A stretch of 64,000 nucleotides of DNA from Paramacrobiotus metropolitanus (Eukaryota > Tardigrada > Eutardigrada > Parachela > Macrobiotidae): contig NW_026570279.1 in the NCBI RefSeq assembly GCF_019649055.1, forward strand, positions 124,001 to 188,000, given 5' to 3'. Both the position numbers and the translations under genes were made by a program. A model generated the notes under the pieces. The model saw only the letters and a program-made list of their open reading frames with translations, had not been told where the DNA came from and did not search any database. Positions 1 to 10,599 of this stretch are shown here, in pieces. The stretch's first letter is position 1. Each line of letters opens with the position of its first letter.

Positions 1-460
1 TGTCCGATAACTCCGATAATTCCAGTGTTTCCATCGGAAAAAGCGGCATCGGAAATATTTTACTTCGTATCGTAGCGGATCGGAAAAAGTGCTGATCGGG
101 CGTAGCGGTCAACATCTTTAGCACAGCGGAAATTTCGCCCGATAAATGCAAAAATTCGATATTTTTAAAGTTTTCAGAAGAATTTTTTAAAGGAAAACGT
201 GAGTCAGAAGCCGAATTGTTATGCTGGTGCCTCACTTAATGACTTAACGAAATTACTGAAACGCCCTTCAGCCAAAAGACAGCAGCCTGCTTCTTAAAAT
301 AGTAAAATCAGTCTTGTAGAATGCCCCGGTAGGCGAATTTTCACTTAAAAATTCTAGATTTTTTTATCGAACCGGAAATTTCGTATCGGAAATCGGAAAT
401 TTATCGTATCGGAAATTTTGAGCAAAATCGTAGCGTTATCGGAATCGTATCGGGTTAATA
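1..460. repeat. TATCGG-rich repeat block at the window edge
   Basis: The motif ATCGGAAA or CGTATCGG recurs about ten times between positions 30 and 460, separated by AT-rich DNA. No protein-coding signal is visible. The pattern resembles the short-motif-rich ends of MITE-like elements seen elsewhere in this window, but the left end lies outside the window, so no terminal repeats can be tested. Confidence 0.4.
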
Positions 461-714
461 GTTCGTTGTTAAATCGTATACATAAATATTATTTTTCAAT
501 GAAAGTGACTTCGATGGGGTCACTGCGACCTACAGCCACTCATTTTGCTGGTTTCATGGTAATCAAGTTACCCGATGTAATTTTATCCACTGTTCCGTAA
601 TATACCGTCATTAATTTTTGCATATGACGGAAACAGAACGCCTTTTCGGAGTTCCAATCGAAAACTTCGTAGTTGTGTCAAGCAACGGCAATGAATTTAA
701 TTTTCTTTGATTAC

Positions 715-2444
715 CTGACCGGTAACGTAAGGAGCAAAGCCTTGCCGTATCGACTCATAATGGAGAACCATACCGGACACATCCTCAGCGACAACCACAA
801 AAGATGGATGGGTCATTCGGGGATAACTATAGCGCATGCAGTGATGAAGATGGTTCATGTTGCGAATTAAATCCCGAAAATGGCGGCCAGACACGCGAAG
901 AATCTGCATCACGCTTGTTGAAACATTCCTGAGAATACATTCAAAACGTTCTGACGTACCTTGTCATGTCCATATGTATGGCAATGCTGCAATTAAATCA
1001 CGAAAACTTTTATTACTGTTATTAACATGTTTACATAAGTACGATACTTTCTGTTTCATGGTAAGTCCCATAACTGATTTCCCTAAATCGTATAAAATTA
1101 TTTGACCAAACAGAAAACATAATAAATTCAAAGGATGAGTTTCGGAAAGCGCTTCGACTAGAATATGGGGCAGCTAAAGGTGTCCACGAATCGACCAATT
1201 CTGATTTGTTGCAGAAGCGGTTCAACTTCAACACATAATCAATATTTCTCAAAAGGCAAATGACTTTAACTTTCGGGTAAAAATCGCTGAGGCTAGTGAC
1301 TTTTTGCCGAAACCAACCGACTACAACCGGAATTAAAAGGAAAAGGTTGTAAAGATTATCATGATATACGGAAAAATAAATGGTAATACTTAGTATCACA
1401 TCGCTGTTGAAAACCAAAATTTCAACAAAACTAAGAAATAAGTACTTCATAATTTCTCGTACTACAGAGTAATCTCCAAACAACTCAAAGGAAATCTAAG
1501 ACTTTGCTTTTAAATATTCTGAAACGATACTACGCTTTTTAAAAATTTAAAAAAATTCACGATTTTTTAAAAATAAATGCAGAATGACACGCGGTTATTT
1601 GCTGGCAGTGGCAGCTAAACTTGAATCTTAGCCAGTCCGATGGGTCACTTCGGATACAAGTTGTCAGCCAATATATTATGCTCTGTGAGCGTGGAGTGGG
1701 TGCATTCTCTATAGGCCTCGAATACTGTACGAAAATATGGCAACTTAATCCTCGACTATACGTAGAAGGCGGAACGCGAACCGCTAACCGTTTTTTTCCC
1801 AATCAAATTAACGTTTAGTTAATCTAAACGGTTCGGTTAGAAAAACGTTCTGTTACGGAAAGGCTGGCGCCAAACGGAACCGAACCGGTTTAACCGCGCT
1901 TACAAGTAGGTATATCGGTTTTTGACACATATTACGGCAACTGGGGAAGGCACTTTTATACGCGATGAACAAGTCACTACATAACGAATCCCATGACGAT
2001 CAAGATTAATTTTGTAGACAACACCTTACTTACACAGCAATAGCGTTTTCTTATCAATAAAACCATGCGATCAACAACTTGTATCACCGATCAATATGAC
2101 AAGACTACTACATGTTTCAATCGTTTACATGCCAGCGTTTACATCTCTGGAAGGGAATCATAGCATACACAATACTGTCGTAATCCTAATAATCCGATGC
2201 ATAGCATATTTACCAAGACGAACATCCTCCCGAAAATCTCCAAATAATATTCCGGTTCTTTATTCTCCTCCAACACCTCGGTGGCGGTTTGTACCAGAGC
2301 CCACACATATTTATCCGGGTACACTTCGTGTGTATTGAAGGAAGTCACCGGAATACCGGCACATTCGATGATCGTTTGATACAGCACATCGCCATAAGTT
2401 TGCTGTAGACATGCCGCCATGGACTGGATGACCATGCCGTACAT
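715..2444 (-). CDS. H-NOX (haem NO-binding) domain, soluble guanylate cyclase-type; two exons, partial
   Basis: Two minus-strand exons together encode most of an H-NOX domain, the haem-based NO/O2 sensor at the N-terminus of soluble guanylate cyclases. Exon 1 (2444-2214, 77 codons) begins MYG, the typical start of cyclase beta-type chains, keeps the FGRMF segment and ends at a GTAAAT donor. Exon 2 (903-715, 63 codons) follows a TGATGCAG acceptor and ends at a GTAATC donor. It carries HLHHCM, whose second His aligns with the proximal haem ligand, then YPRM, and an exact YxSxR motif (YESIR) that binds the haem propionates. Both exon borders are phase 0. Direct joining would lack about eight residues expected between FGRMF and ILRV, so a micro-exon or real deletion may exist. 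The rest of H-NOX, the H-NOXA/coiled-coil region and the catalytic domain are not visible and would lie beyond position 1. Family assignment is firm; gene completeness cannot be judged. Confidence 0.8.
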
Positions 2445-3640
2445 TGCGAGCGACAGCTAATGAAATTACCAGATAGTCAATGCGGCTGAATCTTTCCTTT
2501 CACGCTCAGTACGAACACAGCCATTTTCGGGCTGTCGTTATTATGAAATGCGCTTAAGTTCGTGATATGCGCTATTTCTTGTTTGATGTAAAGAAAGCTA
2601 ACCATAAGTTAGACAAGGTCGGATCTGGTAGCCTGTATGAACGGATCGGCGCCATCGGTGTATACGTACGTAACGGCTACTACGCTCTAGGGAAATGCCC
2701 TACTGTAGTAATGGTAGCTAATGACAGTCAAGCAGGTACATGTGAGTTCTTTATTGATCTTTTGTAAGCGCACAGCCACAGTTTTCACCTGACTGGGCGG
2801 CGTAGCCCTCATCAAGTTAGGCTAAATCTCGTCGACAAATGAAACGAAGGGTTTTATTGCTATCATTTCCTTAACGATCCAGTTGCACTGGCAGTGGTGC
2901 TCGTTAAGCCTAGATCGAACAAAATTATGGTTGTTTTAATTGAGTATAATGGAAGTGACAAGGGTTTTTATTGAAAAAGTCGCCTCCCCACTTACTGAGG
3001 ACACATAGCAAAGCCTCGTGGCGCTGGCGACACAGCCGGTTGTTTTCTGGATCGATAGATTTTGCTCTTTTCGGTTTAAAGCAGTCGGGCGAGGGTGTAC
3101 TGCTCTTTTCAAATAAGGAAGTGTAATGAACAACCAGCAACCTCGGCAACACTATTGCACGACTGGGACAATGTTACTAATCAAATGGGTCGCAAGGGAG
3201 CTATTCCTTGAAATCATCCAGTAGTTTCCTGTAATACAGGAAACTATTGCTGCATTACAACACGGCTCAGTGTAATCAACCCACACTGACATGTACGTTC
3301 TTCCGTGATGTTTCCGATAATTGATGGTGGACAATTTGCACGGTTGTCATTGCAGTCAGGTCTCTGCCAAAGGGTCAGCAGGGGCAATACGCTGAACGAT
3401 CCAAGCATTCACGGATGCGCAAAAGCATTCACAGGGAGCGGTTGGGAGCGTTCCTCGTCAATAACGGTCGGTTTAAATGCAATCGAGTGGTCGGCTTACC
3501 TAAGTACTATAGCTGATAAGAAGTGTCCAACCTGTATGTTCGTGCAAGCGCTTCAATACGCTTTATAAGCAAAACTCAGATTTTTATCAAAGTTAGTTAG
3601 ATACAAAGTTAATTCTGTTCTAATTTTCGCACGCCTGGAT
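2445..3640. other. Intergenic sequence 5' of the H-NOX gene
   Basis: Only short open frames occur here, on both strands, without recognisable motifs or splice-consistent extensions. No gene can be supported. Promoter elements of the minus-strand H-NOX gene should lie just above position 2444, but I see no clear TATA motif. Confidence 0.4.
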
Positions 3641-3647
3641 GAAAATA

Positions 3648-3995
3648 CCGTAATTATCGAATTATAGGCCCCCCTTCCTACAATTGAAGCCCCCCCCTCG
3701 CGTAATTGGAGCCCCCGCTCAAAGTGGTTCAAAAATTGTACCCCCCCCCCCCCCTGAAATAGAAGCCCTGGGCTTTAATCAAATTCACGGAAAAATGAAA
3801 TTTCTGAGCACCGGAAATCGGTATGTACCGGTACCGGTGCATTTATCATGTAATTTTTACGCCCTTGCCAATAAAACACATTTGAAATATAATAGACCCC
3901 CCCCCCCCGAAATACAAGCCCATGCCCGTAATTGAAGCCCCTCCGTAGGGCGATCCAACATTTGTAACCCAGGGCTTATAATTCGATAATTACGG
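3648..3995. mobile_element. MITE with about 25-bp terminal inverted repeats, TA target site and poly-C runs
   Basis: The two ends are near-perfect inverted repeats beginning CCGTAATTATCGAATTATA and are flanked on both sides by TA (3646-3647 and 3996-3997). That fits a Tc1/mariner-type non-autonomous element. The interior has several C runs, the longest about 15 bases, and no transposase. It also holds repeated AATTGAAGCCCC-like segments. Seen directly: the inverted repeats and TA flanks. Superfamily assignment is inference. Confidence 0.65.
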
Positions 3996-4044
3996 TATTC
4001 GGTAGTTCGAAACGCAAATGGTACTGGCCTTTACACGATGTGCG

Positions 4045-4235
4045 CGCCTGTAGCCGACAGAAAGGTTTAAGCGTTAATCCTTCACGATCAAAGAAGCCGC
4101 GTGAACCTTCCTGCTAAAATTCGGCTTTAAGGTATAGGAAGGCTACGTGAACCATTCTGCAGGACCGCATTAACCTTTCTGCAGAAACGGCAGAAAATGC
4201 GTAAACCTATCAGCCGGACTGGGTGAACCTTTCTG
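4045..4235. repeat. Degenerate tandem array of about 30-bp units (GTGAACCTTTCTGC core)
   Basis: Five or six diverged copies of a unit with the core GTGAACCTTTCTGC follow one another with spacing of roughly 25-35 bp, interleaved with CGG-containing spacers. One copy near the left end is in inverse orientation. No coding role is evident. Confidence 0.45.
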
Positions 4236-5057
4236 TTGTAGTATATGTACGTAGTACGTATTCCTAAAAAGGTTAGTGATGTCCAGTGTTGTTGATGAAT
4301 TTAGATTTTAGTTGTATGGTTGGCTTGCTAGCGAACAGTAATATTAAGAAAAGAATGCACCGCCGCGGCTTCTTTGATCGTACATCATTAACCCGTAAAT
4401 CTTTCTGCCGCCTACAAGCGCCGGCATTAAAGCCCCACTTACTGGCAATTTTTCTAATTGCAGTTGCATTAAAAGACCATTACAAGCCAGTTCCATAGTT
4501 CGGACAGAGCGTTCTTTCACATTTGTTTCACAAAACATTCAGTCCCTAAAAATATATAAAATGTTATCGAAGAGTGGAGTAAGCGATATACAAGCCCGTT
4601 TCAACTTTCACGAACAGATGGCGCTATAACCTTGAAATCTGATAAGCATTGGCTGGAGACATTCGAGGTGCTTCACCACGTTACGTTACTGTGCGTTAAG
4701 GCTACTACAGTTTGACCGTGTGAGGTTGGTAACCCGTAACAGTAAAATTTAATTAAGTTTGAAACAGACTGTGTGCTTTGCGCCAAATGCCGTCACTGCA
4801 TCCACCGTGAAAAGTTTTTGCAGAAACCTTGAAAAAAATATAGCCTTACTATACGCTATTCACTGCGTCGCGCCTAAATGCAGTGATCACCTCTTCGTGA
4901 AACGGGCTTTTTCATCCAATGGCGTGGGAGGAAGCATAATGCACAGAACACTCATTTTCGCATGTTGCAAAAGATGTGGAAAGGTGGCAAAGAAATGTTT
5001 GCGATTTTTCCGGAAGTGTGGCAGGTAATTTCGTTTCGAGCAAACTGTTTTCTTTAG

Positions 5058-5152
5058 TTTTCGTGGCAGTGGCACCTGCCACTGGCAGTTGACACTGGCA
5101 GTGGCAAGTGCCATTTCGCAAAACGGCACATGCCACTGCCACCTTTTACACC
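5058..5152. repeat. GTGGCAGTGGCA inverted-repeat cluster
   Basis: Repeated GGCAGTGGCA and TGCCACTGCC segments face one another over about 95 bp, able to form several alternative hairpins. Single copies of the same core also occur near 1601 and 2888. It is probably the remnant of a small foldback element; no target-site duplication was identified. Confidence 0.45.
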
Positions 5153-5159
5153 TTGCCTG

Positions 5160-8100
5160 ATTTGAGAAAAGCAGTTTCACATTGTATTTGCATCGGGTGG
5201 ATTAATATATTGCAGTAAAACTCGGTTTTGGCTAAAAATAGATTTCGAACCAGCTGTGCATAGTAGCATACTACCTATATGTACAGTATGTATGTATCAG
5301 GAAACATGCAACTGATGGTGCGTCGGTGATTTTATTAAAAGCACATTACGATGGTATAACGACAAAAGTATCCGGGCAGAAACAGCGTTCTGACCAGAGT
5401 GCCCGGCGGAAAACAGTTCAGCGACCAACGTGTCCTGCTGTATTTTATCACAGATACATGAGGAATTCGTACCCCCGGCCGTCCATATCTACAATCGGAC
5501 GTCTCCAGAATTCTTCGGATTTTATTGTTGCATTGTTTTAGGTACAGTATCAACCTGCCACATACAGGGCACTACGGATTATTGCGAACAACAACAGAAA
5601 GTTTTCTGTTTTTTCTAACGGATTTTTTCAGCTCTTAATTCTATTATCGTGACGCAAATTTCGTCCCCCGGTGTCGCAGCAAATGAAGCATTCAAAACGA
5701 CCAGTAGCTTTCTGAAAAAAGACGCCAAAGACATTCAAGTATAAAGTAATTTTAAATTACGGGCATAGACTACGTATGCTGCATAGTTAATGATAGTTTT
5801 CCTACGGCCTATAATTACTCACCGCAAAATTTGATTCCGTATAGCCTGACATTGTGGACTAAACATACAAAGATAAATCCAAATATCAACGTCACTAAAT
5901 AGTAAGGTTTCGAAGACAAAATAAGTAAAAGTAAGCAAATGTGATGCCGCAGTAGTAAAAAGTAAGTAAATATTACGGTTTCAACGTTGAATAAACAAAA
6001 ATAATTTAATAAATTATTTACTAATTCGTTTATCAACGTTACGTAGAACTGGCGTGTTAGTCGCCGCCACTCGCAGGTAAAGTGAGTGTGCGCACTTCGT
6101 AGGCTGCCAGCCTACCGCCCACAAAAGCAGCAGTATTTACTATTCAGTATGGACTATGCACAAATGCGTTTGCGCTTACCATTAGAGCTATTCCTATTGA
6201 ATATTATTATTAATATAAGAAGGAGAAAGATCTATGGTACTTACGGCCTTCCCACAGTTCCCAGATCTCACTAACCAATACGTTTAAAAAAATGTTACCA
6301 ACAAGAGATCGACCGTGGCCCAAAACGTGTTTACATGATATTTGTTTGTAAATTCATTAACAAGAATAATCCCGGCATGATGCCACAATCGACCAGCTCT
6401 GCTTAAACCTTGCAACTTATAAAATTTTCTTCATAAACGCTAATATTACCATGCTGCTCCTCTTTGTAATTATGCTCTGTGAATTTTCTTGGAACACGCG
6501 CGCATATACATCATTATTACTTTATCAAAAGTTTTAAATAAACAGTCAAAGTTTTAAGCTGCACCAGTGTCAATAAAGTCTATGTTGTGAATTTTTTAGC
6601 ATATCAATCAGCTTATTTTAATCTCATTAGAACTTAAAGAAAAAGGGAGTTGGGTCCAGAATATGAATCTCGACATATGTAGTTGAACGAGCGAGCGAAT
6701 TCTCTTTTTCAACTACAGAGTAGAGAGACAAAAACACTTGAGGAAAGTGGCATTACTTCAATATACTGCATAATTATTACCTCGGACGTATTATCGACGT
6801 GTATGTGGATTATACACAGCTGTCCCGGTAGTAGCAAAATTTTCGCCTCCAGGGCTAGTGGAAATTTCGCCTCGGTAAAAATTTCGGTTTATTACTTAAT
6901 CAGGCGGAAAATTTTCGCAGGAGAAAGTACGTACACGAATCAATACGACCGCAGATTTAACACTCACATTCGTCTATGATTTAATTACACAGAGTTTTCT
7001 TATGTGCCGCGCAGGCGCAGCCCATGAGTTCGTTCCAATCTGGTTTAGAACGTTCTGATATTCATGCAAAATGTTTTTTACACTTCGTTCTTCCATTTCA
7101 TTGAGCACGCAAGTAGAAAGAGTTGCTTTTGAACCGGTTAATAGAATCCGGAAAGAAGTGAGGACTTCGCAAAAAATTCGCAGCCAAATCACGCTGCGAC
7201 ACTGGGAGGCTGCCAATTGTTCCCCAACCGGAAGCTGTTGGAATTCATAGTGTTCAGTTCATTTATTTCTACCAAATGTTTCAATAAGCGAAAAGCAAAC
7301 AAATTTTTTAAGGAATTCGGGTTAGTTAGGAAGATGTCAACTGCCAGTGTAGCGTTTCATGAATTTCTGATTGATCAAATGTGCCTCTCAGGCACATGGA
7401 CGAGGGCCAGTATTAATGAATAATCAAAACACTAAATAACCAAATCATTATGTCAATTTCAAACATTAAATGATTGTGGATATGTGTATTGAATCCATCG
7501 TTTGTTTTTGTCTCAATGTCAAAACATGTAAAAGGTTTTTCGCGGTGGAGCGGATGTTTCGTTGTTCTTTCTTTTACGCTGGCAAGAGTGGAAGTACCGG
7601 GCAGTCTCATTTATATGAATAAATTTTGATCACGCACTCAGCAGGTGTATTCGTATTGCAGGATCCCATCTGTGTTAAACAGAATGAGGGAAACCGGTTT
7701 ACTCGAACGGTTTTCCGGTACTGCTGCGCCGCTGGTCGGCTCGGGCGCGGCACTGTGAAGCGCGATGCAAAAAAATTTACTTTAACGGCCAACATAAACC
7801 AAAAGAACTACAAATGCTAGCGCAATAAACTTATTCACAGTTACAATATCTTCAACTAAAAATCAATAAAATTTTCTATTTTCCCGTAGAAAAAGTGTAG
7901 AAAGTGACATAGTGCAGATGGTTCCAACTTTATAGTACAGTGATTTCACTCGGAAAGCATACACGGCCACGCAAACGGCCTATGCAGTTCCTCCCGTAGA
8001 TGTCGTTCATGTTACCACACCGGTGTAGTGTACCGTTGTATGCTAAGTGCCTCCGGCGTTTCACTTCTTACTTAAACGTGTCAGTCGTTTTTGGTGATGG

Positions 8101-8200
8101 GGTCGCGTTTCTTGATGGCCTCGCATTTGTGCGTAAACTGGGACAGTGCAAATGAAAAAAACCTTGCAGGAGTGCTGCATTCAACAAGCAGTACTAAAAG
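5160..8200. other. Gene-poor interval
   Basis: Only short frames (under 100 codons) are present, without family motifs, convincing splice partners or homology to other genes in the window. Composition is AT-rich and low-complexity in places, for example 5815-6035. I see no gene here that I can support. Confidence 0.4.
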
Positions 8201-8202
8201 TG

Positions 8203-10594
8203 CTAAAACAAACAAAAACCGCAGAATTTCTTCGTTAAGATCATCACCAACGCTGTCGTGAGCAATCTGGATGTCGGTAGCGCACCTAAATGATCCCTGT
8301 ACCAGTAGTGCCAGTACTCGGTCTCGCTGCCGTCACCCGGCTGGACTTTGACGTTGTGGTTTCGCATGGTGCTTATATACCGCGCCAGAATTAGCCATAA
8401 GTGCTGCCGCAACGTCATACTCCAGCCCGGTGACTGCAGCAAGTACAGGGATTATCTAGGTACGCTACTGACTTCCCCTCGTATACGAGCATCGCAGCAG
8501 ATTGGATACAGTAAACTTTCCAAGGGGGTGGCGTCTGTAGCCGCTGCTTACCTTACAGGCAGTCCTTAAAGCCAAGTGAACGCGCACGCACCGGAGCGAT
8601 ATTCATATCAACGTTCTGAAAGTAGTTCACCGAGACTGTGTCGATCAAGCGGGAATCGGCTGACAATCATCTTCACTTTGGCGTAGATTACTTCGCGATC
8701 GGCAACGTTCAAAAGCTTCCCAATGGAACAGTACAACGCGTCCATGTACAGCACGTACAGGTATCCCATCAAAGTCTTGTTTTGCGATTTTGTAATTTCT
8801 GCAAATCGAACCATGTAAGCCGAATGTGGTGAGAAAAAACAGTTCAAAACGACGCATCTGACGGTTGTTTAAATCATTTCATATCTTCTTGTGCCATGTT
8901 AAAACTAGAAGATAATATTATTGCTGCAGAATACCGAACAATTTACAACCATTAATCCGTAGGTCGCGTGTCTTACATTGTTGGAACTGACTGTGAAAAG
9001 AGCCGATGTTAAATGAAAGGTAGTGACAATAGCCAAAAGGGGATACTGAAGGGGGTGAAACCAGGAAAGCGCAGAGGAGCAACAACACTTCAAAACCACA
9101 CATACCACGCAGCTCATCAAGTGCTTTTCCACCAGCAAGATCCGTTGGTCGTCTTGGGATAAATCGCGAAAACCGGGCAGTAACGAGGCAAAGATAGAGA
9201 AACGTTCGGCTGTTCCATTCATAAATGTAGCGACCAACTTGAGCCAACGCGACGGTGTGGTCTGCGGTTGATGCTGAAACAAATGTTTGGACGTAGCAGA
9301 AAGTGCAATTCGCACGCGCTCTACTGAGTCGATTTACAGTGCTTTAAAGTTCCCTTTGACCAAGCAGGCGTATCAGTTGTGATGCGCAGGTTTGATTGTC
9401 TTACGATCTGACTACCGGCAGTACGGGAAGCACTGCTAGACTACTAGTACGAGCACTATCCAGACTTGCAACTAACCGGCACGAGACCGTCTCGCAACAC
9501 CGAAATCATAAATGTGGAAAAGGCTGCAATCTGGTCGCCATAGGCAGTTTCGTACGCCGCCGTTACCCCCGTAATAACCTTCTCCAGCGCACTATTCCGC
9601 GCTTCCTTGACCTCCCAGTAATTGTCGATTGTGGACGCACAGTGCAGGGAAGAGACGAACAGGCTCGGCATCGTCGACTCCAGAATCTCCGTAGAACTGC
9701 GACGGAAACTGTAGGGATCTACGACAATTTCAGTATCAAGCAAATGGTTTGAATGCTAAACGATACTCAAAGTAAAATGATGTTCAAGCTTCACAGTGTG
9801 CACATACGATTTGGAAAAAGCGAATCGAACGAGAAAAAAATATCCTGCAAGCGTGTACTTGCTCTGTGACTGAGAAACATGTACCAGACTACATCTAAGA
9901 AAATCAGCATACACTAACAAAAACAGTTATTCATGAGTTTTATTTTATTAGTATTCTTTAATCTTTTCTACCTGCACGGCCTGCTTCAGTGCTTCTTGCC
10001 TGCACATACTCTTTATCGTTCACGGCGTTGTTGATACTTCACACAATTTAATACCGGTACCGATAGACGTTTATTCTACACCGAGGTTTAATTTTATTGA
10101 CGCTCATCTGCAGCAATGATTAGTGTACAAGACAACAGAAAATACTGTCGCTGTCATAATTTTTTTCCCGATTTCTGTGGGGAAGAACATTCAAAAAGAG
10201 AAAACAACTCTTTCAGTCAGTTACCCGAAGGTGAGAGCGGGTTTGAACTCTCCGATTCGGCTTGGGATGACGCAAAGCGTATCACTGGAAAACACGCGCG
10301 TAAAGCGGACTACCAGTACCGGCAAGAATAACAAAATCAATCTGATGTAATATAATGTCAAGTCCGCGCGAACGCTTTTTATGTGAGGAATCGCATCGTT
10401 CAGAAGCAGTTAATGCAGAAGCGCAGACGCGATTGTTAAGACACATTAAAGTTCACGGTGAACTCACCGGACTGTACGCGGAACCCCGGAGGATCCGATC
10501 CCGACGAAATTGGATGCGAAGTCCGATAGTAACTTTCCTGTTGTGAGCTCCGTTTGCAGAAACTTTTGCACATGCAGCATTCCCACACTAGTAA
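8203..10594 (-). CDS. Diverged nuclear-receptor-like gene (partial DBD, ligand-binding domain), multi-exon
   Basis: Minus-strand exons resemble a nuclear receptor. An exon at 10594-10468 (acceptor TTTTTCAG, donor GTGAGT) encodes ECCMCKSFCKRS, very like the P-box of the first DBD zinc finger; the cysteines expected for the second finger are absent from this exon. Ligand-binding-domain exons follow: about 9756-9477 (helices 1-3, ending at GTTAGT), 9273-9106 containing FASLLPGFRDLSQDDQRILL, the classic LBD signature, and 9045-8977 after a 60-bp intron. Probable helix 7-12 exons lie at about 8852-8614 and 8433-8203. Phases agree from 9477 to 8977 (all phase 0). The hinge exon joining DBD to LBD and the joins after 8977 were not resolved. 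The product would be a ligand-responsive transcription factor if the DBD works; loss of finger two suggests altered or absent DNA binding. LBD identity is secure, the full model is not. Confidence 0.6.
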
Positions 10595-10599
10595 CTGAA

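Noticed and set aside
1031-1483. 150-codon minus-strand frame between the two H-NOX exons
   Set aside because: Lies in the intron on the same strand, has no motif and does not continue either exon; likely chance in AT-rich DNA.
5815-6036. Hydrophobic 73-codon minus-strand frame
   Set aside because: AT-rich DNA on this strand naturally yields Leu/Phe/Ile codons; no splice or family support.
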